Assembly: GCF_001420995.1 (NCBI RefSeq) | Contig: NZ_CP012184.1 | Location: 5,068,501-5,132,500 of the forward strand | Source of the DNA: Pseudonocardia sp. EC080619-01 | Lineage (GTDB): Bacteria > Actinomycetota > Actinomycetes > Mycobacteriales > Pseudonocardiaceae | Direction of reading: 5' to 3' | DNA: 64,000 bases | Shown: piece by piece, positions 42,338-50,776 of the stretch | Layout of the letters: each line of letters opens with the position of its first letter | How positions within the stretch are numbered: position 1 is the stretch's first letter | Notes under the pieces: generated by a model | Told to the model about the DNA's origin: nothing | What the model saw: the letters and a program-made list of their open reading frames with translations, nothing else | The model's database searches: none | Made by a program: the position numbers and the translations under genes

Positions 42338-44017
42338 TCAGATCGCGTCGCCCGCCAGGATCCCGTCCATGCACCGCTCCACGACGGCCGCGATCGTCCA
42401 CGACGGATTCGTGCTGCCGGTCGAGCCGGGGATCAGTGCACCGTCCACGACGTGCAGGCCGGGGTGACCCTCGACCCGCCCGCGGTCGTCGGTCACCTTC
42501 CCGAGCACCGCACCGCCGAGCGGGTGCCAGGTGATCGGGTCGAGGGTCCCCAGGTCGACGACCCCGCCGGGTGCGTCCGCAGCGCGCGCGGCGAGTCCGG
42601 ACAGGCCGTCCGGCAGCCGTCCGGCCACGTCGGACACCAGCTGTCCCAGTCCGGCGCCCGCCGGGTTGTCCGGCGCGATCAGCTGCCGGGTGAGGTCGCG
42701 GACGGTGCGCTGGGCGTCGGCGTCGCCGTCGGGTGCCCAGTGCAGGGTCGCGTCGCCGGTCGCGGCGTCGAACCGGAACTCGCCGACCGGATCGCAGGCA
42801 CCGAACCCCGGCAGCGACATGACGCGGGCGTCGAACGGCAGCGGTGCCGGCCCGAACGTCAGCGTCACGGCCTCGGCGCGGTCGTCCGTGGCGGGCCGGA
42901 TCCCGGCGGCCATCGGCCCGGCCTGCGGCCCGCCCGCCGGGTCGGGGACACCGGCGCGCAGCTGGATCCGGTCGCCGTTGTTGCCCCAGTACCGCCCGGC
43001 GTCGGGCGTGAGGTCGGGCAGGGTGCCCGTCTCGCGGGCCCGCACCAGCAGCCGGGACGTCCCGGTCGAACCGGCACCCAGGAACACCGCCCCGCTGGTG
43101 ACGGCGATGCGTTCCCGGACGACGCCGTCGGTGTCGATCCGCTCGACGTCGATCCGGTACCGGCCGCCGGCCAGTGCGTGGATGTCGACGACCCGGTTCA
43201 GGGGTGCGACCTCGACCAGGCCGGACGCCTCGGCGTCGCGCAGGTAGTTCTTGTCCGACGACAGCCGCGCCCCGGAGTTGACGCCGGAGAAGTACTCGCC
43301 GACCGACATGGACGGCGTGGCGCGGCCGGCGAGCTCGTCACGGACCACGTCCCAGTCGGTCGCGTTCGGCAGCAGCTCGGCCCGGTGACCCGCGCGCCGG
43401 GCCTGTTCGAGGAACAGCCGGGTCCCGACGTGCGCGGGATGCGCGAGGACGTCGTCGGGGATCGGGGAGACCCCGACCCGCCGGGCGGCGCGCGGGTAGT
43501 GGTCGGCGGCGAGCTCGTCGTGGTCGATGCCGGGGATCGCGGCGGAGAACACCGCGGCCTCCGGCTTGATCCAGACACCGGCGTAGACCAGCGTCGAGCC
43601 GCCCACGCCCGCTCCGCACAGGACACTCATCCCACGCCCGCCGACCTTCTCGAACAGGCCGGTGTAGGGCCGGTAGAGCGTCGGCGGCTGGCCGGGGAAG
43701 ACCGGTGCGGGTGTGAGCCACGACGACCGCCGGTCCGGGCGGAGGAAGGTCGGGAAGGTGTCGGTGGCCGGGGTCGGCCAGCGGCGGCCGCGCTCGAGCA
43801 CCAGCGTCGGGACGCCGGCCTCGGCGAGCCGGGCGGCCGCGATCGACCCGCCGAGCCCGCTGCCGATCACGACGGCCCGGGCCTCGATCTCGGTGACGTC
43901 GCGGCGGAGCAGCTGCGGGGCGGCCGCCGTCGCCGTGCCCGTGGCGCCGAGCGCGGCGGCGCCGAGCAGGGCGCCGGTGAGGAACCCGCGCCGGCTCGTC
44001 GGCCGCACGTCAGCCAC
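42338..44017 (-). CDS. Tat-exported GMC oxidoreductase, cholesterol oxidase-like
   Basis: The product has 559 residues. A twin-arginine signal (TSRRGFLTGALLGAAALG) marks export in folded form with FAD bound. The FAD loop is VVIGSGLGGSIAAARLAEAG. Later come GAGVGGSTLVYAGVW and GAVFLGAGSTGTSRLLVRA. The catalytic His/Asn end reads ITWHPLGG (His498) and STGSTNPSWTIAA (Asn537). This is the class I cholesterol oxidase layout: oxidation of a 3-beta-hydroxysterol to the 3-keto-4-ene with O2. Substrate may be another sterol or bulky alcohol. The gene upstream encodes a secreted SnoaL-like protein and overlaps its start by 8 nt. Confidence 0.85.
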   Translation of the reverse strand: MADVRPTSRRGFLTGALLGAAALGATGTATAAAPQLLRRDVTEIEARAVVIGSGLGGSIAAARLAEAGVPTLVLERGRRWPTPATDTFPTFLRPDRRSSWLTPAPVFPGQPPTLYRPYTGLFEKVGGRGMSVLCGAGVGGSTLVYAGVWIKPEAAVFSAAIPGIDHDELAADHYPRAARRVGVSPIPDDVLAHPAHVGTRLFLEQARRAGHRAELLPNATDWDVVRDELAGRATPSMSVGEYFSGVNSGARLSSDKNYLRDAEASGLVEVAPLNRVVDIHALAGGRYRIDVERIDTDGVVRERIAVTSGAVFLGAGSTGTSRLLVRARETGTLPDLTPDAGRYWGNNGDRIQLRAGVPDPAGGPQAGPMAAGIRPATDDRAEAVTLTFGPAPLPFDARVMSLPGFGACDPVGEFRFDAATGDATLHWAPDGDADAQRTVRDLTRQLIAPDNPAGAGLGQLVSDVAGRLPDGLSGLAARAADAPGGVVDLGTLDPITWHPLGGAVLGKVTDDRGRVEGHPGLHVVDGALIPGSTGSTNPSWTIAAVVERCMDGILAGDAI

Positions 44018-44453
44018 CGATCCGGATGTCGGCGACGATCTCGCGGACGAGTCCGTCCTGGAAGCGGAACGTCTCGTGCACCCGCGCCGTCGTCAGTCCC
44101 ACCGGCCCGGCGCCCACGTCCAGGGTGAACCCGGCCTCGACCACGCCGTCGTCGCGGACCCGGTAGGTCTCGTCGGAGATCCCGCGGATCACCCGGTACT
44201 GCGGGCCGTACTGCAGGTCGGCCCGCAGCTGGTCGCCGGAGAACCCGGTCGGGAGCCCGGCCTCGACCCGGGTGGCGTCGGGATGGAACGGCACCCCGGA
44301 CGGGTCGTGGCTCGCCAGGGCCGCGACGTAGGCGCGGGCGCCGTCCGTCCGGCACGCGTCGTTGCAGCCGGGTCCGGCCTGCGCGACACCCGCCACTGTC
44401 CCGAGCAGGAGCAGGGACAGGATCGCGAGAACCGCGGCACGGTGTCGTCGCAC
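44010..44453 (-). CDS. Secreted SnoaL/DUF8021-like protein
   Basis: This 147-residue protein begins with a signal peptide (AAVLAILSLLLLGTVAGVAQA). The mature part looks like an NTF2/SnoaL fold: DGARAYVAALASHDPSGVPFHPDATRVEAG, then HETFRFQDGLVREIVADIRIGG, with two cysteines (GCNDACR) that could form a disulfide. GGAGG precedes the GTG at 44453. A longer frame would read through the 8-bp tandem repeat and is rejected. It overlaps the oxidase gene by 8 nt, so the two form one operon. No function is assigned. Confidence 0.75.
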   Translation of the reverse strand: MRRHRAAVLAILSLLLLGTVAGVAQAGPGCNDACRTDGARAYVAALASHDPSGVPFHPDATRVEAGLPTGFSGDQLRADLQYGPQYRVIRGISDETYRVRDDGVVEAGFTLDVGAGPVGLTTARVHETFRFQDGLVREIVADIRIGG

Positions 44454-44610
44454 GGGGCCTCCGGTGCGTCGTCGGGGGAGCGGAGGGTGTCCGGTCGACC
44501 GGACCCGAGCGGAGGTTATCCGACAAGTGTCGGAGAGCGTCGACCAGGGCGTCGTCTCGGAGCGCGTTGCGGGCTCGGCGTGCTGTCCTCGCCGATCCGC
44601 CTGGGGCGAC

Positions 44611-44706
44611 GACGAGCCGACGAGCCGACGAGCCGACGAGCCGACGGACCGACGGACCGACGGACCGACGAGCCGACGGACCGACGAGCCGACGGACCGA
44701 CGCACC
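44611..44706. repeat. 8-bp tandem repeat, 12 units (minisatellite)
   Basis: Twelve head-to-tail octamers: four GACGAGCC, three GACGGACC, then the two alternating (A, B, A, B), and a last variant GACGCACC. Units keep exact phase with no indel. It lies between the stop of the DUF222/HNH gene (17 nt away) and the promoter of the SnoaL-like gene. It is probably variable in copy number between strains. Confidence 0.92.
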
Positions 44707-44723
44707 GGCCGGGAGGGATCCGG

Positions 44724-45989
44724 TCATCCGGGTGCGAGGTAGGTGTGTCCGGTCGGGGTGGTGGTGCGGACCTGTCCGTCGGGGCCGCGGGCGACGCGCC
44801 AGCCGGCTTGTTCGCGGACGTGGTTGTGGAACTCGCACACCCCGCGTCCGTTGTCGAGGTCGGTCGCCCCGCCCTCGGCATCACGGTGGATGTGGTCGAT
44901 GTGGCGGACCGGGGCGTCGCAGTAGGGCTCGGTGCACCGGTTCCCCGCCCGTGCCCGGACCAGACGGGCGAGCAGGCCGGTGAAGGTGCGCTGGCGGGAG
45001 TCCCCGCCGATCACGACACCGTCGGAGGTGATCAGGCGGCGCAGGGTCTTCCTCCCCTCGCTCTTGGCGAGGAGGTCGACCGGGACCGGTCCGTGGCTGG
45101 GGATCTCCGCCGGTACCGGCGAGTCCGGGTCCAGCAGTGCCTCGATCGGGACGACGACCTGGACCTCGACATCCACATCGGTCGCCACGGCCTGGCCGGT
45201 GAGGCGCTCGACGAGCGTGTCGGCCATGACTTGACCGCGGGTCCGGGTCAGTGGTGCGGGGTTCACCGACACCTCGGTGAACGCCTTGTTCAGGGCGGCC
45301 AGACATGCCACACCCTGCTCGACCGGCAGATACGCGGTCAGATACGTCATCGCGTCCGGTGCCGGGCGCAACGTCACCCGCCGCTCTGCTCGGGCGGACT
45401 CGGCGCGGGCCCGGAACTTCTCCGGCGCCACCTCGGCGGCGAACTTGCGTGCGAGATCCTGCAACCGCCGGATCCCCAGCCGGGTCAGATCGTGCGCGGC
45501 CAGGCGCAGGTCCACTGCGGCGCGTTCGGCGCGGTCCAGATCCGAGCAGGCAGTCACCACCGCCGCCGCCTTCAGCGCCGAGAGCTCCCCGGCGGCGAAC
45601 AGCCCACGGACGTGATCGAGACCATCGTGCAGATCCCGGGCCGTACTCACCCGACGGCGGGCCTCGGTCGGCGAGACCCGGCAGGCCAACCCGACCTGGG
45701 CCACCACCCCACGTTGCAGCCGATCCGGATCGGTCTGTCCAGCGGTGATGCCGTTCTCCACATGGAGCCGGGCGAACGCCCGCACCCGAGTGGCCTGGAG
45801 CGCCGCGAGGGAGTGCTGCACCGACTCCAGCTGCTGGATCTGGTCGATCAACTCCACCTCGGAGGCACCGGACAGGTCGTCGAGCGCGGCCTGTTCCACC
45901 GCCAGCTGCACCAGCGCCAGGTCGACCTGCGGGAACCCCGGATCCCCGGCGGGGAGCCCGGTGCGTGGGGGTTCCTGGACCGCGGCCAT
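44724..45989 (-). CDS. DUF222/HNH endonuclease-signature protein (13E12 repeat family)
   Basis: The product has 421 residues. The long helical N-terminal domain (about 20-330) is DUF222, the REP13E12-type family that is multi-copy in actinobacteria. The C-terminal HNH nuclease domain reads CTEPYCDAPVRHIDHIHRDAEGGATDLDNGRGVCEFHNHVRE, with metal-binding His and paired Cys. It may be part of a mobile or selfish element, but no terminal repeats or integrase are seen. The 8-bp repeat starts 17 nt after its stop. Function is unproven in the family. Confidence 0.9.
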   Translation of the reverse strand: MAAVQEPPRTGLPAGDPGFPQVDLALVQLAVEQAALDDLSGASEVELIDQIQQLESVQHSLAALQATRVRAFARLHVENGITAGQTDPDRLQRGVVAQVGLACRVSPTEARRRVSTARDLHDGLDHVRGLFAAGELSALKAAAVVTACSDLDRAERAAVDLRLAAHDLTRLGIRRLQDLARKFAAEVAPEKFRARAESARAERRVTLRPAPDAMTYLTAYLPVEQGVACLAALNKAFTEVSVNPAPLTRTRGQVMADTLVERLTGQAVATDVDVEVQVVVPIEALLDPDSPVPAEIPSHGPVPVDLLAKSEGRKTLRRLITSDGVVIGGDSRQRTFTGLLARLVRARAGNRCTEPYCDAPVRHIDHIHRDAEGGATDLDNGRGVCEFHNHVREQAGWRVARGPDGQVRTTTPTGHTYLAPG

Positions 45990-46054
45990 AGGGCCGAGTG
46001 TACTCGACCATATGTTCGAATCGCTAGTAACCGTTCACACCCGCACGGCCGCTG

Positions 46055-46093
46055 AGCAGCGAGGAGCCGGCAGGGCAGCGAGGAGGTCGGCAG
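46055..46093. repeat. Two tandem 19-20-bp direct repeats
   Basis: GCAGCGAGGAGCCGGCAGG at 46055-46073 is followed directly by GCAGCGAGGAGGTCGGCAGG at 46074-46093. They lie in the gap between the HNH gene start and the end of the VOC gene. Confidence 0.75.
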
Positions 46094-46107
46094 GACAGGC
46101 GGACACA

Positions 46108-47046
46108 TCAGGTCGCGGTGCCGGCCGCGGCTGTGCCGCCGACGAACCGCCCCGAGCCCCCTGCCGGCGCCACGGACCCGAAGGCGTGGCCGGACGGGGT
46201 GGCCGGTCGGAGTGGCCGGTCGGAGTGACCACAGTGGGCTGGGCCCGCCGGCCGAGGCCCGCGGATGACGCTGGGACCCCGCTGCTGGCCCCGCGTGGAC
46301 CCCGGGGCCACATGCCACCCACGACGCCAGTCGCCCGCAAACTCCCGGATCTCCCCGAGCTCCCCGAGGACGGCGTCGACCCGCTCCTGCTCCTCCCCGT
46401 CGAGCACGACGCCGGCCAGCTCCTCCCGGTACTCCGCGACCGCCGCGCTCTCGCCGAGCGCCACCCCCAGTCCGACGAGGTGCGCGAGCAGGAGCGCCCG
46501 CTCCACGGCCGACGCCGACCCGCGGTGCCGGCGCAGGGCCGAGCGCAGCCTCCGGTAGGCGGCCCGGTCGTCGTTCTTGAAGTCGCGCAGGACCCGGGCG
46601 TTGTCGAGGGCCCCCGCGGGCCCGGCCGGCTCCGGGGAGCCGCCGTGGTCGAGGGTGTCCGGCTCCTCCCGCGCCACGACGATGATCGTGTTGCCGGACG
46701 GGTCGACGAGCGAGAACCGCGTGGCCCCGGGCCGGAGCCGGGTGATCCGCGGGCGCCCGCGCCCCAGCACCCGGCCGTGGGTCGCGCGCATCGCCGCGAC
46801 GTAGCCGGAGTGGTAGGGCGCGACCTCGTCGACGGAGACCACCGCCCCGCCGCTCGACTCCTCGGCCGGGTCGAGGCCCGCGGGCGCCTTCCCGAAGTGC
46901 AGCGCGATCGCGCCCTGCTCCACGACCAGGTAGGTGTACGGCCGCCTCTGGCAGTAGGTCGTGCGGAAGCCGATGCTCTCGTGGAACTCGCGGGTCTCGT
47001 CGACGTCGGTGCAGGGCAGGATCGGTGCGACGGTCTCGTTCGCCAC
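46108..47046 (-). CDS. VOC-family (glyoxalase/bleomycin resistance) protein with unusual C-terminal tail
   Basis: The product has 312 residues. The VOC domain is at 1-125: VAPILPCTDVDETREFHESIGFRTTYCQRRPYTYLVVEQGAIALHFG and FSLVDPSGNTIIVVAREEPD. A helical extension follows, with RDFKNDDRAAYRRLRSALRRHRG, also known from other VOC proteins that have a C-terminal helical segment. After about residue 250 the tail becomes low in complexity (Pro/Gly/Arg/Ser) and runs over a 13-bp tandem repeat. The natural end may therefore have been near residue 250. GAGAGGA precedes the GTG. It is divergent from tex. Confidence 0.78.
   Translation of the reverse strand: MANETVAPILPCTDVDETREFHESIGFRTTYCQRRPYTYLVVEQGAIALHFGKAPAGLDPAEESSGGAVVSVDEVAPYHSGYVAAMRATHGRVLGRGRPRITRLRPGATRFSLVDPSGNTIIVVAREEPDTLDHGGSPEPAGPAGALDNARVLRDFKNDDRAAYRRLRSALRRHRGSASAVERALLLAHLVGLGVALGESAAVAEYREELAGVVLDGEEQERVDAVLGELGEIREFAGDWRRGWHVAPGSTRGQQRGPSVIRGPRPAGPAHCGHSDRPLRPATPSGHAFGSVAPAGGSGRFVGGTAAAGTAT
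46188..46226. repeat. 13-bp tandem repeat, two exact copies and one diverged
   Basis: GGCCGGTCGGAGT occurs at 46201-46213 and 46214-46226. A looser copy, GGCCGGACGGGGT, lies at 46188-46200. The array is inside the low-complexity tail of the VOC gene. Confidence 0.75.
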
Positions 47047-47200
47047 GGTGTCCTCTCGTCCGGGATGCGGAGCGGCGATGCCGGCCGGCGGCCGGATCCG
47101 GCCGCCTATGACTCCACCCGTCCGGAGCAACCGGGTGCGCCGGGGCCGCCGGTACCCACCCGGCGGTCGCGGCCGGGACACCGTTCGCGACGATGGGGAG

Positions 47201-49696
47201 GTGACAGGCACGGCACCCCCGGACACCCGGCAGCACCGCTCCATCAACCAGCGCATCGCCGACGAGCTCGGCGCCCGGCCGGACCAGGTCGGGTCCGCGG
47301 TGGCCCTGCTGGACGAGGGCTCGACGGTCCCGTTCGTCGCCCGGTACCGCAAGGAGGCCACCGGCGGCCTCGACGACGCCCAGCTGCGCACGCTGGAGGA
47401 GCGGCTCCGCTACCTCCGCGAGCTGGAGGAACGCCGGGCGACGGTGCTCGACTCCATCCGCTCGCAGGGCAAGCTCGACGAGGCCCTGGAGGCCACGATC
47501 TGGGCGGCGGAGTCGAAGGCCCGGCTCGAGGACATCTACCTTCCCTACAAGCCGAAGCGCCGCACCAAGGCGATGATCGCCCGCGAGCAGGGCCTGGAGC
47601 CGCTCGCCGACGCGCTGATCACCGACCCCTCCCTGGACCCGCACACCGAGGCGGCGGCCTTCGTCACCGACGAGGTCGCCGACGCCGGTGCCGCGCTCGA
47701 GGGCGCCCGCTCGATCCTCGTCGAGCGGATCGGGGAGAACGCCGACCTCGTCGGCGGGCTGCGCGAGCGCATGTGGGAGAACGGCCGGCTGGTCACGAAG
47801 GTCCGCGAGGGCAAGGAGAACGACCAGGCCGCGGCCAAGTTCTCGGACTACTTCGAGTTCTCCGAGAAGTTCACGACGCTGCCCTCGCACCGGATCCTCG
47901 CCGTGTTCCGCGGCGAGACCGAGGAGGCGCTCGACGTCACCCTCGACCCGGGTGCGTCCGACGAGGAGCCGACCCCCTACGAGCGCGCGATCGCCGCCGA
48001 GTACGGCGTCGCCGACCGCGGCCGCCCCGCGGACGGCTGGCTGCTCGGCGTCGTCCGCTGGGCCTGGCGCACCCGGCTGCAGACGGCGCTCGGCATCGAC
48101 ATCCGGGTCCGGCTGCGCAGCGCCGCCGAGGACGGCGCGATCGGCGTGTTCGCTGCCAACCTGCGCGACCTGCTGCTCGCCGCGCCGGCCGGTACCCGGA
48201 GCACCATCGGCCTCGACCCGGGCCTGCGCACCGGGGTGAAGGTGGCCGTCGTCGACGCCACCGGCAAGGTCGTCGACACCGCCGTGATCCACCCGCACGA
48301 GCCGCGCAACGACAAGGCCGGCGCGCTGAAGACCCTCTCCGCGCTCTGCGCGAAGCACGCGGTCGAGCTGGTCGCGATCGGCAACGGCACCGCGTCCCGG
48401 GAGACCGACGCGCTCGCCGGCGAGCTGATCGCGCAGAACCCCGGCCTGAAGCTGACCAAGGTGATGGTGTCGGAGGCGGGTGCGTCGGTGTACTCGGCGT
48501 CGGCCTACGCGACCACGGAGCTGCCCGACCTCGACGTGACGCTGCGCGGCGCGGTGTCCATCGCCCGCCGCCTGCAGGACCCGCTCGCCGAGCTCGTCAA
48601 GATCGACCCGAAGTCGATCGGGGTCGGGCAGTACCAGCACGACCTGCCCGAGTCGTCGCTGTCGCGGTCGCTGGACTCCGTCGTCGAGGACTGTGTGAAC
48701 GCGGTCGGGGTGGACCTGAACTCGGCGTCCGCGCCGCTGCTGCGCCGGGTGTCGGGCATCTCGGAGTCGCTCGCGGGCGCGATCGTCGCGCACCGCGACG
48801 CCCACGGCCCCTTCCGGTCCCGCACCTCGCTCACCGACGTGCCGCGGCTCGGCCCGAAGGCGTTCGAGCAGTGCGCCGGCTTCCTGCGGATCCGCGGTGG
48901 CGACGAGCCGCTCGACGTGACCGGCGTGCACCCGGAGTCCTACCCGGTCGTCCGGCGGATGGTGGAGCGCACCAAGATCGACGTCGCCGCGCTCATGGGC
49001 AACGCGGCACGACTGCACCAGATCAAGCCCAAGGAGTACGTCGACGCCGGCGTCGGGCTCCCGACGGTCACCGACATCCTCACCGAGCTGGAGAAGCCGG
49101 GCCGCGACCCGCGTCCCGCGTTCCGGACGGCGACGTTCGCCGAGGGCGTCCACAAGATCTCCGACCTGCGGCCGGGGATGCTGCTCGAGGGCGTGGTGAC
49201 GAACGTGGCCGCGTTCGGCGCGTTCGTCGACGTCGGGGTGCACCAGGACGGCCTGGTCCACGTCTCCGCGATGAGCAAGGACTTCGTGTCCGACCCGCGC
49301 GAGGTCGCCAAGTCCGGGGACGTCGTGAAGGTGAAGGTCCTCGACGTCGACGAGGCCCGCAAGCGGATCTCGCTGACCCTGCGTCTCGACGACGAGCCGG
49401 GCGCCGGTGGATCGCGCGGCGGCGGCGACCGCGGCCGGCGGGGCGGCGACGAGAGCGGCGGCGAGCGCGGCGACCGTGGTGGTCGTGGCGGTGGCGCGCG
49501 CGGCGGCGGGCGTCCGCAGAACGACCGCGGTGGCAAGGGCGGCAAGGGCGGCAAGGGCGGTGGCGGCCGCGGCGGTCAGGGTGGCGGCCGCGGTGGTCAG
49601 AGCGGTGGTCAGGGCGGCGGGGGTGGCGGCCGGTCCGGTCCCGCCAACGACGCGATGGCCGAGGCGATGCGCCGCGCCGGGTTCGGCAAGGGCTGA
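47201..49696 (+). CDS. tex: Tex-family RNA-binding transcription accessory protein
   Basis: The product has 831 residues. Domains in order: Tex N-terminal helical region (LDEGSTVPFVARYRKEATGGLDDAQLR), the YqgF/RuvX-like nuclease fold (IGLDPGLRTGVKVAVVD), two helix-hairpin-helix segments (VNAVGVDLNSASAPLLRRVSGIS), and an S1 RNA-binding domain (GMLLEGVVTNVAAFGAFVDVGVHQDGLVH). It acts in RNA metabolism linked to transcription. After the S1 domain there is an extra Gly/Arg/Lys-rich tail of about 85 residues, with GKGGKGGKGG and many RGG/GGR units, that most Tex proteins lack. The GTG at 47201 has GGGGAG directly before it; the exact start is not certain. Confidence 0.93.
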   Translation: MTGTAPPDTRQHRSINQRIADELGARPDQVGSAVALLDEGSTVPFVARYRKEATGGLDDAQLRTLEERLRYLRELEERRATVLDSIRSQGKLDEALEATIWAAESKARLEDIYLPYKPKRRTKAMIAREQGLEPLADALITDPSLDPHTEAAAFVTDEVADAGAALEGARSILVERIGENADLVGGLRERMWENGRLVTKVREGKENDQAAAKFSDYFEFSEKFTTLPSHRILAVFRGETEEALDVTLDPGASDEEPTPYERAIAAEYGVADRGRPADGWLLGVVRWAWRTRLQTALGIDIRVRLRSAAEDGAIGVFAANLRDLLLAAPAGTRSTIGLDPGLRTGVKVAVVDATGKVVDTAVIHPHEPRNDKAGALKTLSALCAKHAVELVAIGNGTASRETDALAGELIAQNPGLKLTKVMVSEAGASVYSASAYATTELPDLDVTLRGAVSIARRLQDPLAELVKIDPKSIGVGQYQHDLPESSLSRSLDSVVEDCVNAVGVDLNSASAPLLRRVSGISESLAGAIVAHRDAHGPFRSRTSLTDVPRLGPKAFEQCAGFLRIRGGDEPLDVTGVHPESYPVVRRMVERTKIDVAALMGNAARLHQIKPKEYVDAGVGLPTVTDILTELEKPGRDPRPAFRTATFAEGVHKISDLRPGMLLEGVVTNVAAFGAFVDVGVHQDGLVHVSAMSKDFVSDPREVAKSGDVVKVKVLDVDEARKRISLTLRLDDEPGAGGSRGGGDRGRRGGDESGGERGDRGGRGGGARGGGRPQNDRGGKGGKGGKGGGGRGGQGGGRGGQSGGQGGGGGGRSGPANDAMAEAMRRAGFGKG

Positions 49697-49704
49697 GCGA
49701 CGCA

Positions 49705-49744
49705 CGGCGGCGGCCGCCCCGGACCTCCGGGACGGCCGCCGCCG
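49705..49744. terminator. Bidirectional terminator hairpin
   Basis: CGGCGGCGGCCG and CGGCCGCCGCCG pair, and an inner CCGG-acct-CCGG stem continues above a small internal loop. It stands between the convergent stops of tex and the phosphatase gene. Confidence 0.75.
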
Positions 49745-49750
49745 ACGTGG

Positions 49751-50521
49751 TCAGACCGGCAGGTCCGGCTCCAGCAGGCGTTCGGCCAGGCGGCGCAGGT
49801 CGCCGTCGGTCACCCCGGCCTCCCGCAGCCGGCCCAGGACGCCGTCGGTGTGGGCGTCCATGTCGTCCAGCACCGCCTCCAGTGCGGCCGCGTCGACGCC
49901 GAGCAGCGCGTCGTGCCCCGGCTCGGGCTGGCCCCACTGCCGCAGCCGCGCCCACAGGGTGCGCAGGTTCTCGTTCGTGCGCAGGTAGTCCTCGACGATC
50001 GTCGCGCGCGGCACGCCGAGCACGGCGAGCAGCACGCCGACGACCAGGCCCGTCCGGTCCTTCCCGGCGGCACAGTGCACCAGGACGGGGGCGGGGGCGT
50101 CGGCGACGATCCGCACGATCCGGGCCAGCTCGCCGCCCGCCTCGGCGGCGAGCAGCCGGTAGGCCCAGGCGAGCCCGTCCTGACCGGCGGACGCGTCGGC
50201 GGCCCGCTCCGGGGCGAGCGACGCCCCGAGCGGGACCGGACGGACGTCCGCGACGTCGCCCAGCGGGTGCGGGGCCGCCGTCTCGGCGGCCGAGCGGAGG
50301 TCGATCACCGTCGCCGGCGGCCACGACGATCCCTCGGGGAGGTCGACGTGCCGGGCCGTGCGGGGGTCACCGGGCTGCGGGGCGTCCGACCGGTAGAGGA
50401 CTCCGTGGCGGACCCGGTACCCGTCGTCGGTGCGGGTCCCTCCGAGGTCACGCAGGTTCGCCGGACGCCCGGTCGCGGCGTCGGTCAGGAAAGCGGTCAC
50501 CCGATCAGGGTCCGCGATCAC
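49751..50521 (-). CDS. Tyrosine/serine protein phosphatase (DSP-like)
   Basis: The product has about 256 residues. It starts with NLRDLGGTRTDDGYRVRHGVLYRSDAP, as in the MptpB/IphP-type family. The catalytic P-loop is VHCAAGKDRTGLVVG, with HCxxGKDR, where lysine in the loop is typical of lipid and protein phosphatases of this group. It probably dephosphorylates tyrosine, serine or phosphoinositide substrates. A start cannot be fixed: GTG at 50521 is taken, with 50572 and 50500 as alternatives. The paired kinase is not next to it; a Ser/Thr kinase lies 8 kb away. Confidence 0.82.
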   Translation of the reverse strand: MIADPDRVTAFLTDAATGRPANLRDLGGTRTDDGYRVRHGVLYRSDAPQPGDPRTARHVDLPEGSSWPPATVIDLRSAAETAAPHPLGDVADVRPVPLGASLAPERAADASAGQDGLAWAYRLLAAEAGGELARIVRIVADAPAPVLVHCAAGKDRTGLVVGVLLAVLGVPRATIVEDYLRTNENLRTLWARLRQWGQPEPGHDALLGVDAAALEAVLDDMDAHTDGVLGRLREAGVTDGDLRRLAERLLEPDLPV

Positions 50522-50776
50522 CTCCCCGCACGGCCAACGCGCGTGACCAGGGGCATCGGTGGCCTCGATCACGCGGGACCCGGCGGACGCATCCGGCCGG
50601 GGCGTGGAAGAATGGTCGTCCGGCGGCCGGCGACGACGCGCGGCCGCGAGCCCCGGAGGTCTGGGTTCACCGGCACCACGAACGAGTTGCCGCACGCGGG
50701 CCTGGCGGGCTGGGAGCGGGCGAGAGTCGCCCGACGACACCAGCGCAATCCCCCCTGCGCGAGCCTTGAGGACCGA

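Noticed and set aside
44454..44705. Longer N-terminus of the SnoaL-like protein through the octamer repeats
   Set aside because: It would place about 84 Arg/Ser-rich repeat residues before a clean signal peptide. GTG 44453 has GGAGG upstream.
44611..44706. CRISPR array
   Set aside because: Units are 8 bp with no spacers and there are no cas genes.
44724..45989. Insertion sequence or prophage
   Set aside because: There is no transposase or integrase, no terminal inverted repeats and no target-site duplication that I could find.
45848..49705. A minus-strand open frame of 1285 codons opposite tex
   Set aside because: It is antisense to tex, which has full domain homology. The composition is that of a mirror frame. 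Only its VOC part exists, and in a different frame.
45745..50769. A plus-strand open frame of 1674 codons across the VOC gene, tex and the phosphatase
   Set aside because: It is an out-of-frame shadow in GC-rich DNA: very high Arg/Pro/Gly, no domain, and it runs through real genes and a terminator hairpin.
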